Positions 56,401 to 64,000 of a DNA stretch of 64,000 nt are shown one piece after another; positions within the stretch are counted from its first letter, which is position 1, and each line of letters starts with the position of its first letter. The DNA is taken from contig JALIRH010000026.1 of assembly GCA_023055505.1 (NCBI GenBank), positions 6,463,591 through 6,527,590 on the forward strand, written 5' to 3'. The stretch comes from Callipepla californica brunnescens (taxonomy: Eukaryota; Chordata; Aves; Galliformes; Odontophoridae). The notes beneath the pieces are model-generated. The model was not told where the DNA came from, did not search any database, and saw nothing but the letters and a program-made list of their open reading frames with translations. The translations under genes were made by a program, and so were the position numbers.

Positions 56401-59400
56401 CAGAGAATTTTAACAGTGGGAGGAAGAAGACTGCAGAGAAAAGGAGGAAATTCCACAGTTGGAAAGAGAAGCCATGCCTGGCAATGATGTGAGATTTAAT
56501 CCTGAATGAATTACAAGGACATTCAGTGACTGAAAAGAGGCAGAGAAATAGCTATAGCTTTTTCTTTATTTTATCTTTATCTGGTTTCTTTTTTAGCTAC
56601 TGAACAGTGCAGTTTACTTCATGTATTAGTTATTTGCGTTTACATTATTGGTGTGAGAGGCAAGAGTAAAACACCAACTTGAAACTCTCTGAAGAAGTCA
56701 ACTTATGCTAAATAATTATCACAAGAGTCTGCCTGGCCCTGGAATCTAAGCCAGCTGCAAGATGATGTCTCCAGGAAAGAGCAGCACAGGAGCACGTGCC
56801 CAAGGAAAGATGTGTTAAAAGACAGTGAAGTAATGATGCTGTAGTTCATGAAAATCAATGACAGCTTAAGAGATCACTTTTCTAACTTGCTGGACACATC
56901 CCTGCAGTTAAGCAAGCTGACAGAAATATGCTTTGTGATAGTTTTGAAAGACCTGTGTGTCTTAAGTAGGGACCTAAAAACCTGTGTAAGTCCAAGTTTT
57001 TAGACTGTTGTAAGACTAGTGTGAAAGTGGGTGCCAATCACAGAATAATGGCTGTGACTTCTGCCTCTGCTGCATGTGACTGCTAAAGTAGTTGATGATG
57101 AGTATATCGGTCAGACCTTTCCCAGGAAAGACAAGCGTGCAGTTCCAGTGAGGGGTACAGCTTTGCTTTCCTTTCCTCTGGTCTCACTGAAGGGATCTTC
57201 GTGCCATGGTTCTCAGCTGTTCAGATGGGCTGTAAGGAGGGGATGGGGGAGCTATCCATATGGAGGAGATTGTGGTAAAAATGACTTCTGTAGTCATCAT
57301 CTATGTCAGTAAATTCAGCTGTATGTATAAAGGCACTGAGGTATAGAAGCACTCAGCTTCTTAACGTGTAGAACACTCATCATTCTTAATATATAAACCA
57401 GAAACTTTAAGTAGTTTATAATCTTATAACCTTTTTTTCTTTTCAGAAAAGGACCTCTTGTTGGTTCAGATTCTATGTCAGCAGTAAAACCTAATACTTC
57501 ATCTAAAAGGGTTCACTTCGTGCTGGGTTAAACTCATAAATCTAGAGAAAAAAATGAAAATATTGAGGACTGTTAACTTACTGCTTTCACATTCTGGATA
57601 ATTTAATGCAAATACCTTGTAGAGAATACTTTTTTTTTTTTTTTTTTTTTTTAAGTAATTTTTTTTGCAGGAAGATTTGGAATCATGTATTGCTGACATG
57701 TGAAATGGTATGTGTATAGCTGTAGACAGTAAAATCCTGTAGGGGTGCTGACAAATTGAAATGGCAAACTAATGGTTTCTTAAAGCGGTGTGTTCTGGTG
57801 GAGTCATTCTGTTATGCAGAACGCAAGAAAGATGGGAAAGGTACTATTTCCAGCTCAAAAACTGATGGCATTTATCATTTTCCAGCTCTGTGTGGTCTCC
57901 TTAGCATTGTTCAGAACGCTCATTGGCTTGCATTGTGAAGATGTGATGTTGCAGCTAGTTTTAAGGTAAAGCCCAAACTCCTTTTTCCACTTTGTCCTAA
58001 TTCTGGGACGTAGAGTCTCAGACCGTAGGCACAGAGCTAGATGGAGGTTCTCCAAGAGAGCAGAAATTCAAGCAGCTACAGAAATAAGAATATTTATGAT
58101 TCTGACAAAAGCATGCTAGACCTGTAGAAGCATGATTTATGTCCTGTGATCTTCAGGAATAAGAGATTCTTTCTGTGATTTATTTCTATAATCGTGAGAG
58201 AAGAGAAGCTGAGAATATATTTATCACCCTCAAACTGCTTATTTCCTGCTTTTAAATATGTAATTCTTCCCTCCAGCACGTTTTCTTTAGTTTATTATAT
58301 ATACACTGCATTACAGGGAACTTGCATAGTTGCTTGCAGCTTTGTTATTCCTCTTTTCCCCAGAATACCTCAGCTTCCCAAACCTGTTGTTCACTGGATT
58401 GCTATACAGTGTACTGAGTGCATTGATTATCTCTGCCTTTAACTGATTGTTCTACACGCTGCTTCAGAATACACAGTTATAATTTTGGTGTGTGGATTAG
58501 GTGAGAGTTGATAATTTCTGTGGAAGTAGTGCTGTGGCTAAATCAGGCTTTTGACACTGTGGAAGGCGTCAGTGTTTCAGTCCCTCTGCTGGTAGGCATT
58601 AAGGTGAAATTCCCTGAGTGCCTGGGAATGGTGTTAGGATGTCTGTCAACTCAAGTTATGCTGGACTCCCCTGCTAACCACTGGCTGTATTTAGTCTCTG
58701 TTGTTTATTTAGGGAATCCTTTAAAATTCAGTTTCCTTTTAAAATGGGAATACATCAGCCCAGTTAACACTAAGGGTCTTGATAGAGCGCTCTTAGGAAG
58801 TTAAGCAAAAGTGCTCTAAAAATATGAAATGTGAGAATGTGCTTCCTTTGTTGCTTGTTTTCCCCACAGCTTTTCTCCTCCTGTGCCCGAGATCTCTTGA
58901 TTTAGTGCAATGAAACACCTTGACGACCTTTCCTTCCCTTTTGCTGGCTGCTTGCCTGGCACATGTAAACTGATTCTGTCTGGACTTCCTTGAAAAACAA
59001 ATAAATTAGGGATTCTGAGGCAGAACTCACTCATAGTGGGAGCAATCCACACTGCTCGCCTTTGACTTCTGCTCACCCTACGCTTCCCTTATCCCTTCCT
59101 AGAGCAGGCTTGCTCTGACCTGTGAAGGCTGTGCATTTCCCCATTCTGATCTCCCATCTCTACCTGTCTTGGCAGTTCCTCATTGAACTGTAGCTTCACA
59201 ATGTGAAGAGTCAGGATTTCATGCTCTTGAGAGGTTTAGAATATAGATCACTGTCAAGACTGCTGTTATTTCTTATAATCTGAAGAGGGAAGGAGGGTGA
59301 GAAGGGAATTCTGTATATTTTTGTATTCTCACATAAAAGGAAGTAATGCTAGACTGCTGTTTCAGGTATCTGATCCCATGTAACCACATGATGTTGAGCC

Positions 59401-61053
59401 AGCGAAGGGCTGTGCAAGAGAGAGACTGTTACTCTGTATCTGCTGCAAAACTGCTTGCCCTGACACCTGTCTGCTGCTCCACTGGGATCACCTTGACTCT
59501 AGAAAGCCAAGGAAAAGATTATATTCTCTGGACAAAAGCAGCTCAAACTAAAGGTAATTGGTGCTCAAGGGAAGACCAGATCATGAGTTTGGTAGCAGCT
59601 CAGGTGGAGGTGGTGGGCAACAACAATCTGGGCAGTTAGGCTGCCCTGGAAAGCTTATTTAATTCCTTCCATGGGTCCAGGTCTATTGAAACCTTATGCA
59701 ACTTGGGTAGCTGCTAAAATACTAATTCATAAAAACAACATGCAGATACTTGACAGTGGCATTTGTGGCTTCACAGCAGTCACTGTTGTTTGACAGGTTG
59801 GGTGTGGGCCAGTCTAAGAAATGGTGAGTTACAGTGCTCATGTGGCCATAGGAAGAACTCTAATATATTTACGATTAAATCTCTAAATTCTGAGTTCTTC
59901 CTGCCTTGTTGAATGACTGGGGCTAAAGACTCCACCTGCTCCGTTAGTGGCCGCCTTGCTGGAGAGCTTTTGGGTTGTTTGATTGTGTCATGGTAAGAGT
60001 CACCTTCTGTACTTTCAGATGCTGTCGGAGACATTTTTGAATCTGCCTGCATTGTGGAATTTGGAAAAGCTGTGGATATCAGCTACCTGCAGTACCTGGG
60101 AGAAGCTCAAGAAGCCATTCTCCAGTGTCTGAAAGATTGTAAGGTCTGGTCTGCTTTATACGATGGAGTAAATCCTGATCCCGAGACCTTTATCCAAGCG
60201 TTCGCTGAGGAGAACAGCACGGATGTGGAACACCCCATGTTTCGGCTCCAGCAAAGGACACCCAGCATGTGCAGCTCCTCTCAGACAACACCAATGGGTG
60301 AGAAGATGCAGCTGGAGCTGGAATGGGACGACAGCTACGACACGGGGATTTCTCCTGGTTCTGATGGGAGCTCGCTCCATCAGTATGATGACCTGGGAAG
60401 TACGGAGACGCAGATGCCCGCAGTGCCACCGAAACATATTCAGGAGATGAAAAAAAATGCTATCATGCTTGTCAAAGGGTCTTACATAGAGGATTCAGAC
60501 TTTCAGGATGATGTTATGGTTTACAGGTTATGTGCCCAAAAGGATACTCAGGAAGATGACAACTCCAAGGAGAAAACTTCCAACGTGTCCCGAGAGCATC
60601 AGGTCCGAAGCCAGGCTGTTGTCAATGGGCCTTTCTCTAGCAGCCAGCAGGAAGTGGGCGTGGATGAGCAGAGTAAAAAACAATCAAGCTTGACTCAAGG
60701 TGCAATGAAAGAAAAAGTAAACCAGAAAATGGTGGAGACTGATCCACAGCCAGACTCGGAGCTGAAGCTTCAGGAGGCAGATAATTGCTTAAGCTCACGA
60801 CTGCTGAGCACAGATGGTGAGGATTTCATTGCACAGTATGACAGAATTATTAAGGAACTGGATCCAAACAATGCAGGCTTGGAGGACCAAAAGTTTGAGA
60901 CTTCTGACCCTGTGTCTCCTGCAGAAGAGGAGGAGGACTTTGAGAATTTCTCAGCAGATACCCCTTCTGCAGAGAGCGTGTCATCTCCCTTTGGACCCAA
61001 GGAGGACGCATCTCCCAGGCGTGCTGCGAGGAGTCAGAGCACTCCGTTTACAG
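35310..61053 (+). CDS. FHIP1A: FHIP1A (FAM160A1), FTS and Hook-interacting protein 1A; eight coding exons, 3' end outside window
   Basis: Joining 35310-35411, 36320-36946, 40730-40888, 43268-43354, 53936-54103, 57886-57965, 59366-59553 and 60019-61053 gives one open frame of about 815 codons with GT-AG introns throughout. The product matches the FHIP (RAI16-like) family as I remember it: an N-terminal GVDPETCMIVF segment, an alpha-helical body with SLEFCNAVIQ, GFLVPVMAPALHK and LFRTLIGLHCEDV, then a variable acidic region ending in SQSTPFTG. These match FHIP1A more closely than FHIP1B. FHIP proteins bind AKTIP (FTS) and HOOK1-3 in the cytosolic FHF complex, a cargo adaptor for dynein-dynactin; FHIP1 paralogues are associated with RAB5-positive early endosomes. 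Human FHIP1A is about 1,040 residues, so roughly 220 C-terminal residues, including the KELAA-type end, should be encoded beyond 64000. No frameshift or in-frame stop is present. Confidence 0.95.
35412..36319 (+). other. FHIP1A intron between coding exons 1 and 2
   Basis: A 908-bp GT-AG intron. It contains only AT-rich unique sequence. Confidence 0.9.
36320..36946 (+). CDS. FHIP1A: FHIP1A coding exon 2 (residues 35-243)
   Basis: The acceptor TATTTTCAG ends at 36319 and the donor GTAAGT starts at 36947. Length is 627 nt (209 codons), phase 0 at both ends. It begins VLKILEKHDPLKNTQ and ends AENTYFCP. It encodes the N-terminal helical part of the FHIP domain, including YVEHMLFLLIEEQAKD, FLWSLRREFTDETK and the highly conserved IPFIHREGTVGQQARDALLF block. 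The open frame runs into the intron to a stop near 37020, but the match ends at the donor. This is the most conserved exon in the window. Confidence 0.96.
39085..39100. repeat. (GCAG)4 microsatellite
   Basis: Four perfect tetranucleotide units. Confidence 0.9.
40134..40437 (-). CDS. Unassigned antisense exon-like ORF inside a FHIP1A intron
   Basis: On the minus strand, an acceptor-like TTCTTTTTAAACTTCAG leads into a segment starting at 40437 that stays open for 100 codons to a TAA at 40134-40136. The translation includes LIRTQADGNLCSCHP, SLKNRLLDVYMAMQFK, SIRQQTLDKVQLSNRADLG and VYPVTFANPPMGTK, with balanced composition and no Trp. No canonical AATAAA was seen in the following 150 bases. I do not recognise the protein. 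It may be a terminal exon of an antisense gene, a decayed retrocopy, or chance; ORFs of this length do arise by chance in the window, so confidence is low. Confidence 0.25.
40730..40888 (+). CDS. FHIP1A: FHIP1A coding exon 3 (residues 244-296)
   Basis: The acceptor GAAATACAG ends at 40729 and the donor GTAATG starts at 40889. Length is 159 nt (53 codons), phase 0 at both ends. It encodes VLATGLSGLYSSLPTK, then EEWHCLLKDDWL and NSLEFCNAVIQ, all characteristic of FHIP1 proteins. No longer ORF marks this exon; it was found from the splice sites and family similarity. Confidence 0.95.
40889..43267 (+). other. FHIP1A intron between coding exons 3 and 4
   Basis: A 2.4-kb GT-AG intron, more than a third of which is the mariner relic at 41679-42550. 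A T-rich low-complexity stretch follows at about 42703-42765. Confidence 0.9.
41679..42550 (+). mobile_element. Mariner (Tc1/mariner) relic, Galluhop-like, internally deleted
   Basis: The ends are inverted repeats: TGAAATTAATGCCTCCTGG at 41679 pairs with the complement of AGGAGGCATTGCTTTCA ending at 42550. On the + strand, transposase remnants read GRLPSGWPCTAVTPQSEE, then CQDLLNQYEAE and DFLDCIVIGD (the first catalytic Asp region), and LLQHDNTRPHT (second catalytic Asp, codon 42188-42190). The GDETW motif is ruined (GDGM then TAG at 42110-42112), and the PYSPDLAPSDFHLF block survives only as a frame-preserving but eroded copy. At 872 bp it is shorter than the usual 1.2-1.3 kb; the missing part lies between the CHH motif and LLQHDN. 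No clean TA target duplication is visible at the edges I chose, so the ends may be a few bases off. Confidence 0.88.
43268..43354 (+). CDS. FHIP1A: FHIP1A coding exon 4 (residues 297-325)
   Basis: This is an 87-nt exon (29 codons) with phase 0 at both ends. The acceptor CGTTTAG ends at 43267 and the donor GTCAGT starts at 43355. It encodes VAHPLIRNQLVNYIYNG followed by FLVPVMAPALHK, a core helix pair of the FHIP domain. It is too short to stand out as an ORF. Confidence 0.95.
43908..43924. repeat. (GT)n microsatellite
   Basis: About eight perfect TG dinucleotides, potentially length-polymorphic. Confidence 0.9.
46430..47345 (-). mobile_element. CR1-family LINE fragment, antisense
   Basis: Read on the minus strand, the segment starts in ORF2 with KHIKDKNVRTN, KGNHTFYSKMIG and a decayed SKAFDTVS region (about 47130-47345), and passes through the RT and thumb regions (46610-47090). 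It ends near 46430-46600 in sequence matching the antisense form of the QRATKM / RELGMF end of ORF2 (plus-strand GAACATTCCCAGTTCTTCTG, ATATGACAGATGCTCCC). Frames are broken throughout. Orientation is opposite to FHIP1A, the commoner orientation for LINEs retained in introns. Edges are approximate. Confidence 0.8.
52998..53030. repeat. (ATTT)n simple repeat
   Basis: Several ATTT units followed by an interrupted copy and an A-rich end. Confidence 0.8.
53936..54103 (+). CDS. FHIP1A: FHIP1A coding exon 5 (residues 326-381)
   Basis: The acceptor CCCCATAG ends at 53935 after a pyrimidine tract, and the donor GTAAGG starts at 54104. Length is 168 nt (56 codons), phase 0 at both ends. It encodes VTVEEVMATTAYLDLFLRS, then LLKIFLRFILLHRHENV and ILDTLTSRINTPFR, continuing the helical repeat-like body. 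It follows the longest intron in the window (about 10.6 kb). Confidence 0.96.
54104..57885 (+). other. FHIP1A intron between coding exons 5 and 6
   Basis: A 3.8-kb GT-AG intron with a T-run of about 23 bases at 57630-57652. No repeat family or additional exon was recognised. Confidence 0.9.
57630..57652. repeat. Poly-T tract
   Basis: An uninterrupted run of about 23 T, the longest homopolymer in the window. It is about 230 bp upstream of the acceptor of coding exon 6 and too far away to be its polypyrimidine tract. Confidence 0.9.
57886..57965 (+). CDS. FHIP1A: FHIP1A coding exon 6 (residues 382-408)
   Basis: This 80-nt exon starts after CATTTTCCAG (ending 57885) and ends before the donor GTAAAG at 57966. 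It encodes LCVVSLALFRTLIGLHCEDV then MLQLVL, and leaves two bases (AG) of an arginine codon that the next exon completes. Entry is phase 0 and exit is phase 2. The segment is close to identical to the family consensus. Confidence 0.95.
57966..59365 (+). other. FHIP1A intron between coding exons 6 and 7
   Basis: A 1.4-kb GT-AG intron of phase 2; it splits an arginine codon (AG|G). Confidence 0.9.
59366..59553 (+). CDS. FHIP1A: FHIP1A coding exon 7 (residues 408-471)
   Basis: The acceptor CTGTTTCAG ends at 59365 and the donor GTAATT starts at 59554. Length is 188 nt. It completes the split Arg codon, then encodes YLIPCNHMMLSQRRAVQER, SAAKLLALTPVCCSTGITL and DYILWTKA, and ends with the first base of an Asp codon. 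The last residues (AAQTK) differ from the human protein as I remember it, where the sequence just before the next exon is also variable. Confidence 0.93.
59554..60018 (+). other. FHIP1A intron between coding exons 7 and 8
   Basis: A 465-bp GT-AG intron of phase 1, the shortest in the gene within this window; it splits an aspartate codon (G|AT). Confidence 0.9.
60019..61053 (+). CDS. FHIP1A: FHIP1A large variable exon 8 (residues 471-816)
   Basis: The acceptor TACTTTCAG ends at 60018 and the donor GTGGAA starts at 61054. Length is 1,035 nt with phase 1 at both ends. It opens with DAVGDIFESACIVEFGKAVD and DISYLQYLGEA, still part of the conserved domain. It then becomes low in hydrophobic residues and rich in Ser, Glu, Asp and Gln, which suggests disorder. 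Conserved islands include LEWDDSYDTGIS, PPKHIQEMKKNAI, GSYIEDSDFQDDVMVYRLCA, IAQYDRIIKELD and an acidic EEEEDFENF patch, ending at RRAARSQSTPFTG. Base composition is clearly higher in G+C than the surrounding introns, so open frames also occur on the opposite strand here; those are shadows. The exon is shorter than its human counterpart as I recall it. Confidence 0.94.
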
Positions 61054-63464
61054 GTGGAATGTCCTGTTAGTTACATACCTAACAAATGCAGGAAGGCACG
61101 GTGATTAAAGGTGGCCAAGTGTAATTGCAATGCACGGCACAGTGTAGAGCTAGGAACAGCCCTGACACTAAAGAGGGTATGCCCAGACAGCTGAGACCGG
61201 CCCAAGGAGAACCAAGGAGGTGCAGTTTGAAAGTATGGCAGAGCAGTCAGAGTAGTGACAGCAAATGGTGGTTGCTCGGTTCCTTGCTGGCCACTTAAAA
61301 AGTAAAAAAAAAAAAAACAACAACAAAACCTTGGGATTATGTTTCTTGTATGTCAGAGCACCATCATTCTAGGAGAAACTTTTCCAGCTGTAAAGCAGAC
61401 TGGAGAAACGGTTCTAATATGCAGAGCCCAGGTTAAACGCTTGTTTTTGTGGTGGCTGGCACCTCTCACACTGTAGCTGTGGTGTCACGTTGCTGTTTTC
61501 CCCCCTTCTGCTGATTCCCGTCTGAGCACAAGGTGGCAGCACTGATGCCACGTCTGCCCGTGCCTCTCTGTGGAGCTGTCGTGGCTCCTCGCAGTGGGTA
61601 TGCTTTTCTGTCTTGTGCCAGACAACAAGTTAAGCTTGTTCTCTAGAGACTGCCCAAGCCATTCAGGAATGAAATTGCTACGGGAGGGCAGAGTGTGCTT
61701 TTTGATCAGTGTTTGTGCAGCTCCTTGCACTGCAGGCTCCTGATCTTTAATTAGGTCTCCTGGATACCACAGTAATGCAAATAATAATAAAAAAAAATAA
61801 TAGCGTGTCTAGGTTTTCTCATCCAAAATGAGACCTCTGTAATCTGGCTTCTTGTTCATTTGGAAGGAGGGGGGAAAACAGTCAGTTGTATCCATTGAAA
61901 TGCAGCCCTTTCTGGTCAGCTGTGGCCAGCGAGCCTGGCACTGACTCTTAATTGAAAACCTCAGCCTGTTTATCCAGCCCATTTACTATTTTTGCTGCAG
62001 TGGTAATTTCCTCGTACCAGAGACTAATCACATTCAAACCTTTCAATTTCCCATTATCTGCTGTCAAATGTAGCTCAAAAAATGTCATCCCTGTCTCTTC
62101 ATCCAGTCCCTTCTTCCATTTGTTGCTTTAAAGAGACAAGGAAAACAAAGGCCAACCAATGAAAGGAGTGAAAAAAACCCACAATTTGCTTCCTGTCCAC
62201 AGCACTTTTTACTCTTAGGCTGCTCACCCTGCTGTAGTGATTGCTTGCCTTGTAGCTCTTTGTGACTGCAGCTAAGGAGTTGCTCATAAAAATGCCTCAG
62301 AAATAGGAGACTGCAGCTCCTTTCAAATATAATCATGTTCTGTTTAATTTGGAATGCTATATTACGTATGTGATAAAGGGGGGATGTTGTTGATGGGATG
62401 GAGCTTCTTGCTACACGATCAGGTAACCAGGCAGAGGTTCCCACACTCAGTAACTCAGTGGTACGGAGATACTCTCCTTGGGCTCTCAGGTCTGTGAGGA
62501 AAATGTTTCGTTTGTGTCTGTGTCCAATGTGAGGGCATTAAACACGGTCATCCCTGTTTTTCCCTGAGCAAGAACAAACGTGATGTTCACAAACAGTGCT
62601 TGACTTCACGGCTATGTGGAGATGAAGTCAGGAAAGGAATATATTTTTTTCTAATTCCTCACTTGTTTATACTGTTTCTTACCAGACTTACAAACTCTGC
62701 TCACTTCCCCTGTTCTTTATGCTAATAATATCTTGAAAACTTAAAAATTTTGTACTGGGAACTTGAAGAGAAGTGGCATACCTTTGTTATAAGTATCTAA
62801 CTTCAACTTTACCTACTCAGATCTAGAGTTTGACGCACAACAGAGAAACTGTGATCTACCTCTGCTGCTGCTGCAACCCCTCCTGTCTCAAGGGAGCTCC
62901 CTTTGCACCGTGGTCCTCAGGGGCTCTGTGAAATTGTTCCCATGGACACGGGAGGAGGAAGCAATAGGTTCTGTAGGGACAGGAGAAACCTGTCTCAGCC
63001 AAAGGGCTTTGAGGCTGGTCCCTTGTGCACCCAGGCAGGAGGATTCCTGCAGGATGCAGTACTGACCTTCACTCGGGTTGGTGGTTAAAAGGGAGCACTA
63101 TGCGTGATTTGATTAAAGGCACGCTCAACTCTGAAAATGTTTAAGCTTGAGAACTGAGGGTTTATGTTCTCACACTGTCGATGCTTCTGTATTTTAGTGG
63201 ATGCCCTGCGACATAAAGACACTAACTGAAGCTACTGTTTATTGCTGACATCTATATGATAAATAATACATTTAGACATAATTTTTCTTATAAATCTCTT
63301 CTAAGGTTTTCCCTGTTTTGTGTGACTGCAGTACTGAAAATGCATTTTCTTGATGTGAGCTATCACGGCTTTTGATTTTTTGTTTGGAGTGTTTTCTTTA
63401 CAACACCCCATTATTTTGGTAAGACAGGCTATAAGGTACTTTGCTAGTCCTTGTGTGGAAATGA
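61054..63464 (+). other. FHIP1A intron after coding exon 8, start
   Basis: Non-coding sequence with an A-rich tract at about 61304-61328. I searched by eye for the expected next exon, which should begin with a GPFISVVLSKLENML-type segment, and did not find it before the right edge. Confidence 0.8.
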
Positions 63465-63955
63465 GGTATGGTGCCAGTGGAAAGAGCAGCTTCTGTTGGA
63501 GCATGTCCAGAGGAGGGCCACAAAAATGATCCAAGGGATGGAACACCTCTCCTGTGAGGACAGGCTGAGAGAGCTGGATCTTTCAGCCTAGAGAAGAGCA
63601 GGCTCCGGGGTGACCGGAGAGCGGCCTTTCAGTATCTAAAGGGGAGCCACAGGAAAGAAGAGGACAGGCTCTATAGCAGGGTCTGCTGCGAAAGAACAAG
63701 GGGAAATGGTTTCAAGCCTTAAGAGGGTAGATTTATGTTAGATATAAGGAGAAGTACTTCACAGTGAGAGTGGTGAGGTACTGGAACAGGTTGCCCATAG
63801 ATACGGTAGATACCCTATCCCTGCAGGCTGTCAAGGCAAAGTTGAATCAGACCCTGGGCAGCCTGATCTAGCTGCAGTGTCTCCGTTCATTGCAGGGGAG
63901 TGGGACTAGATAACCTTTAAAGGGCCCTTCCAACTCTTAAGGATTCTATGATCCT
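63465..63955 (+). mobile_element. CR1 LINE 3' fragment
   Basis: It begins within the ORF2 end (LLEHVQRRATKMIQG-type reading near 63500, then HLSCEDRLRELDL) and runs through the CR1 3' UTR: GGTGAGGTACTGGAACAGG, GGCAGCCTGATCTAGCTGC, CCCTTCCAACTCTTA and the terminal ATTCTATGATCC near 63940-63955. It looks less diverged than the copy at 20150-21345. It sits in the FHIP1A intron in sense orientation. Confidence 0.92.
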
Positions 63956-64000
63956 TCAGTGGAACCATTCTGATTAACTTCTAAAGGAATGAAATAATAG

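Noticed and set aside
60156..60450. Overlapping ORFs on both strands of the large FHIP1A exon
   Set aside because: They are by-products of the higher G+C of a real coding exon; the FHIP1A frame alone matches a known protein and continues across splice sites.

Overview
This is vertebrate nuclear DNA, almost certainly from a bird and probably a galliform such as chicken or a close relative. The signs are long AT-rich introns with few repeats, several CR1 LINE fragments ending in the avian ATTCTATGA-type 3' tail, and a decayed mariner element that resembles the chicken family Galluhop (Mariner1_GG). Nothing bacterial is present: no operons, no CRISPR array, and no tRNA or rRNA gene that I could see.

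One protein-coding gene is clear: FHIP1A (older name FAM160A1), on the + strand. Its first coding exon starts at an ATG at 35310. Eight coding exons can be joined without a break through GT-AG introns (35310-35411, 36320-36946, 40730-40888, 43268-43354, 53936-54103, 57886-57965, 59366-59553, 60019-61053). Together they encode about 815 residues of a protein that is about 1,040 residues long in human. The C-terminal exons, beginning after the conserved SQSTPFTG motif, lie beyond the right edge. The 5' promoter and at least one non-coding first exon lie to the left of 35180, because 35180 is itself preceded by a good splice acceptor. FHIP1A is a subunit of the FTS-Hook-FHIP complex, which links endosomal cargo to dynein.

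Layout: 1-35179 is non-coding, most likely 5' intron of FHIP1A. It holds three CR1 fragments (12640-13135 minus, 13315-13433 plus, 20150-21345 plus) and one unexplained exon-like open reading segment (17413-17692, plus). From 35180 to 61053 is the FHIP1A coding region; its introns carry the mariner relic (41679-42550), a CR1 on the minus strand (46430-47345) and an unexplained antisense exon-like ORF (40134-40437). From 61054 to 64000 is the next intron, with a CR1 at 63465-63955.

No novel multi-gene system is visible. The observations most worth checking are the orphan exon at 17.4 kb, the antisense ORF at 40.1-40.4 kb, the three upstream ORFs in the FHIP1A 5' UTR, and the run of frame-neutral exons. 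Family identities rest on recognised protein similarity from memory; no database search was run.
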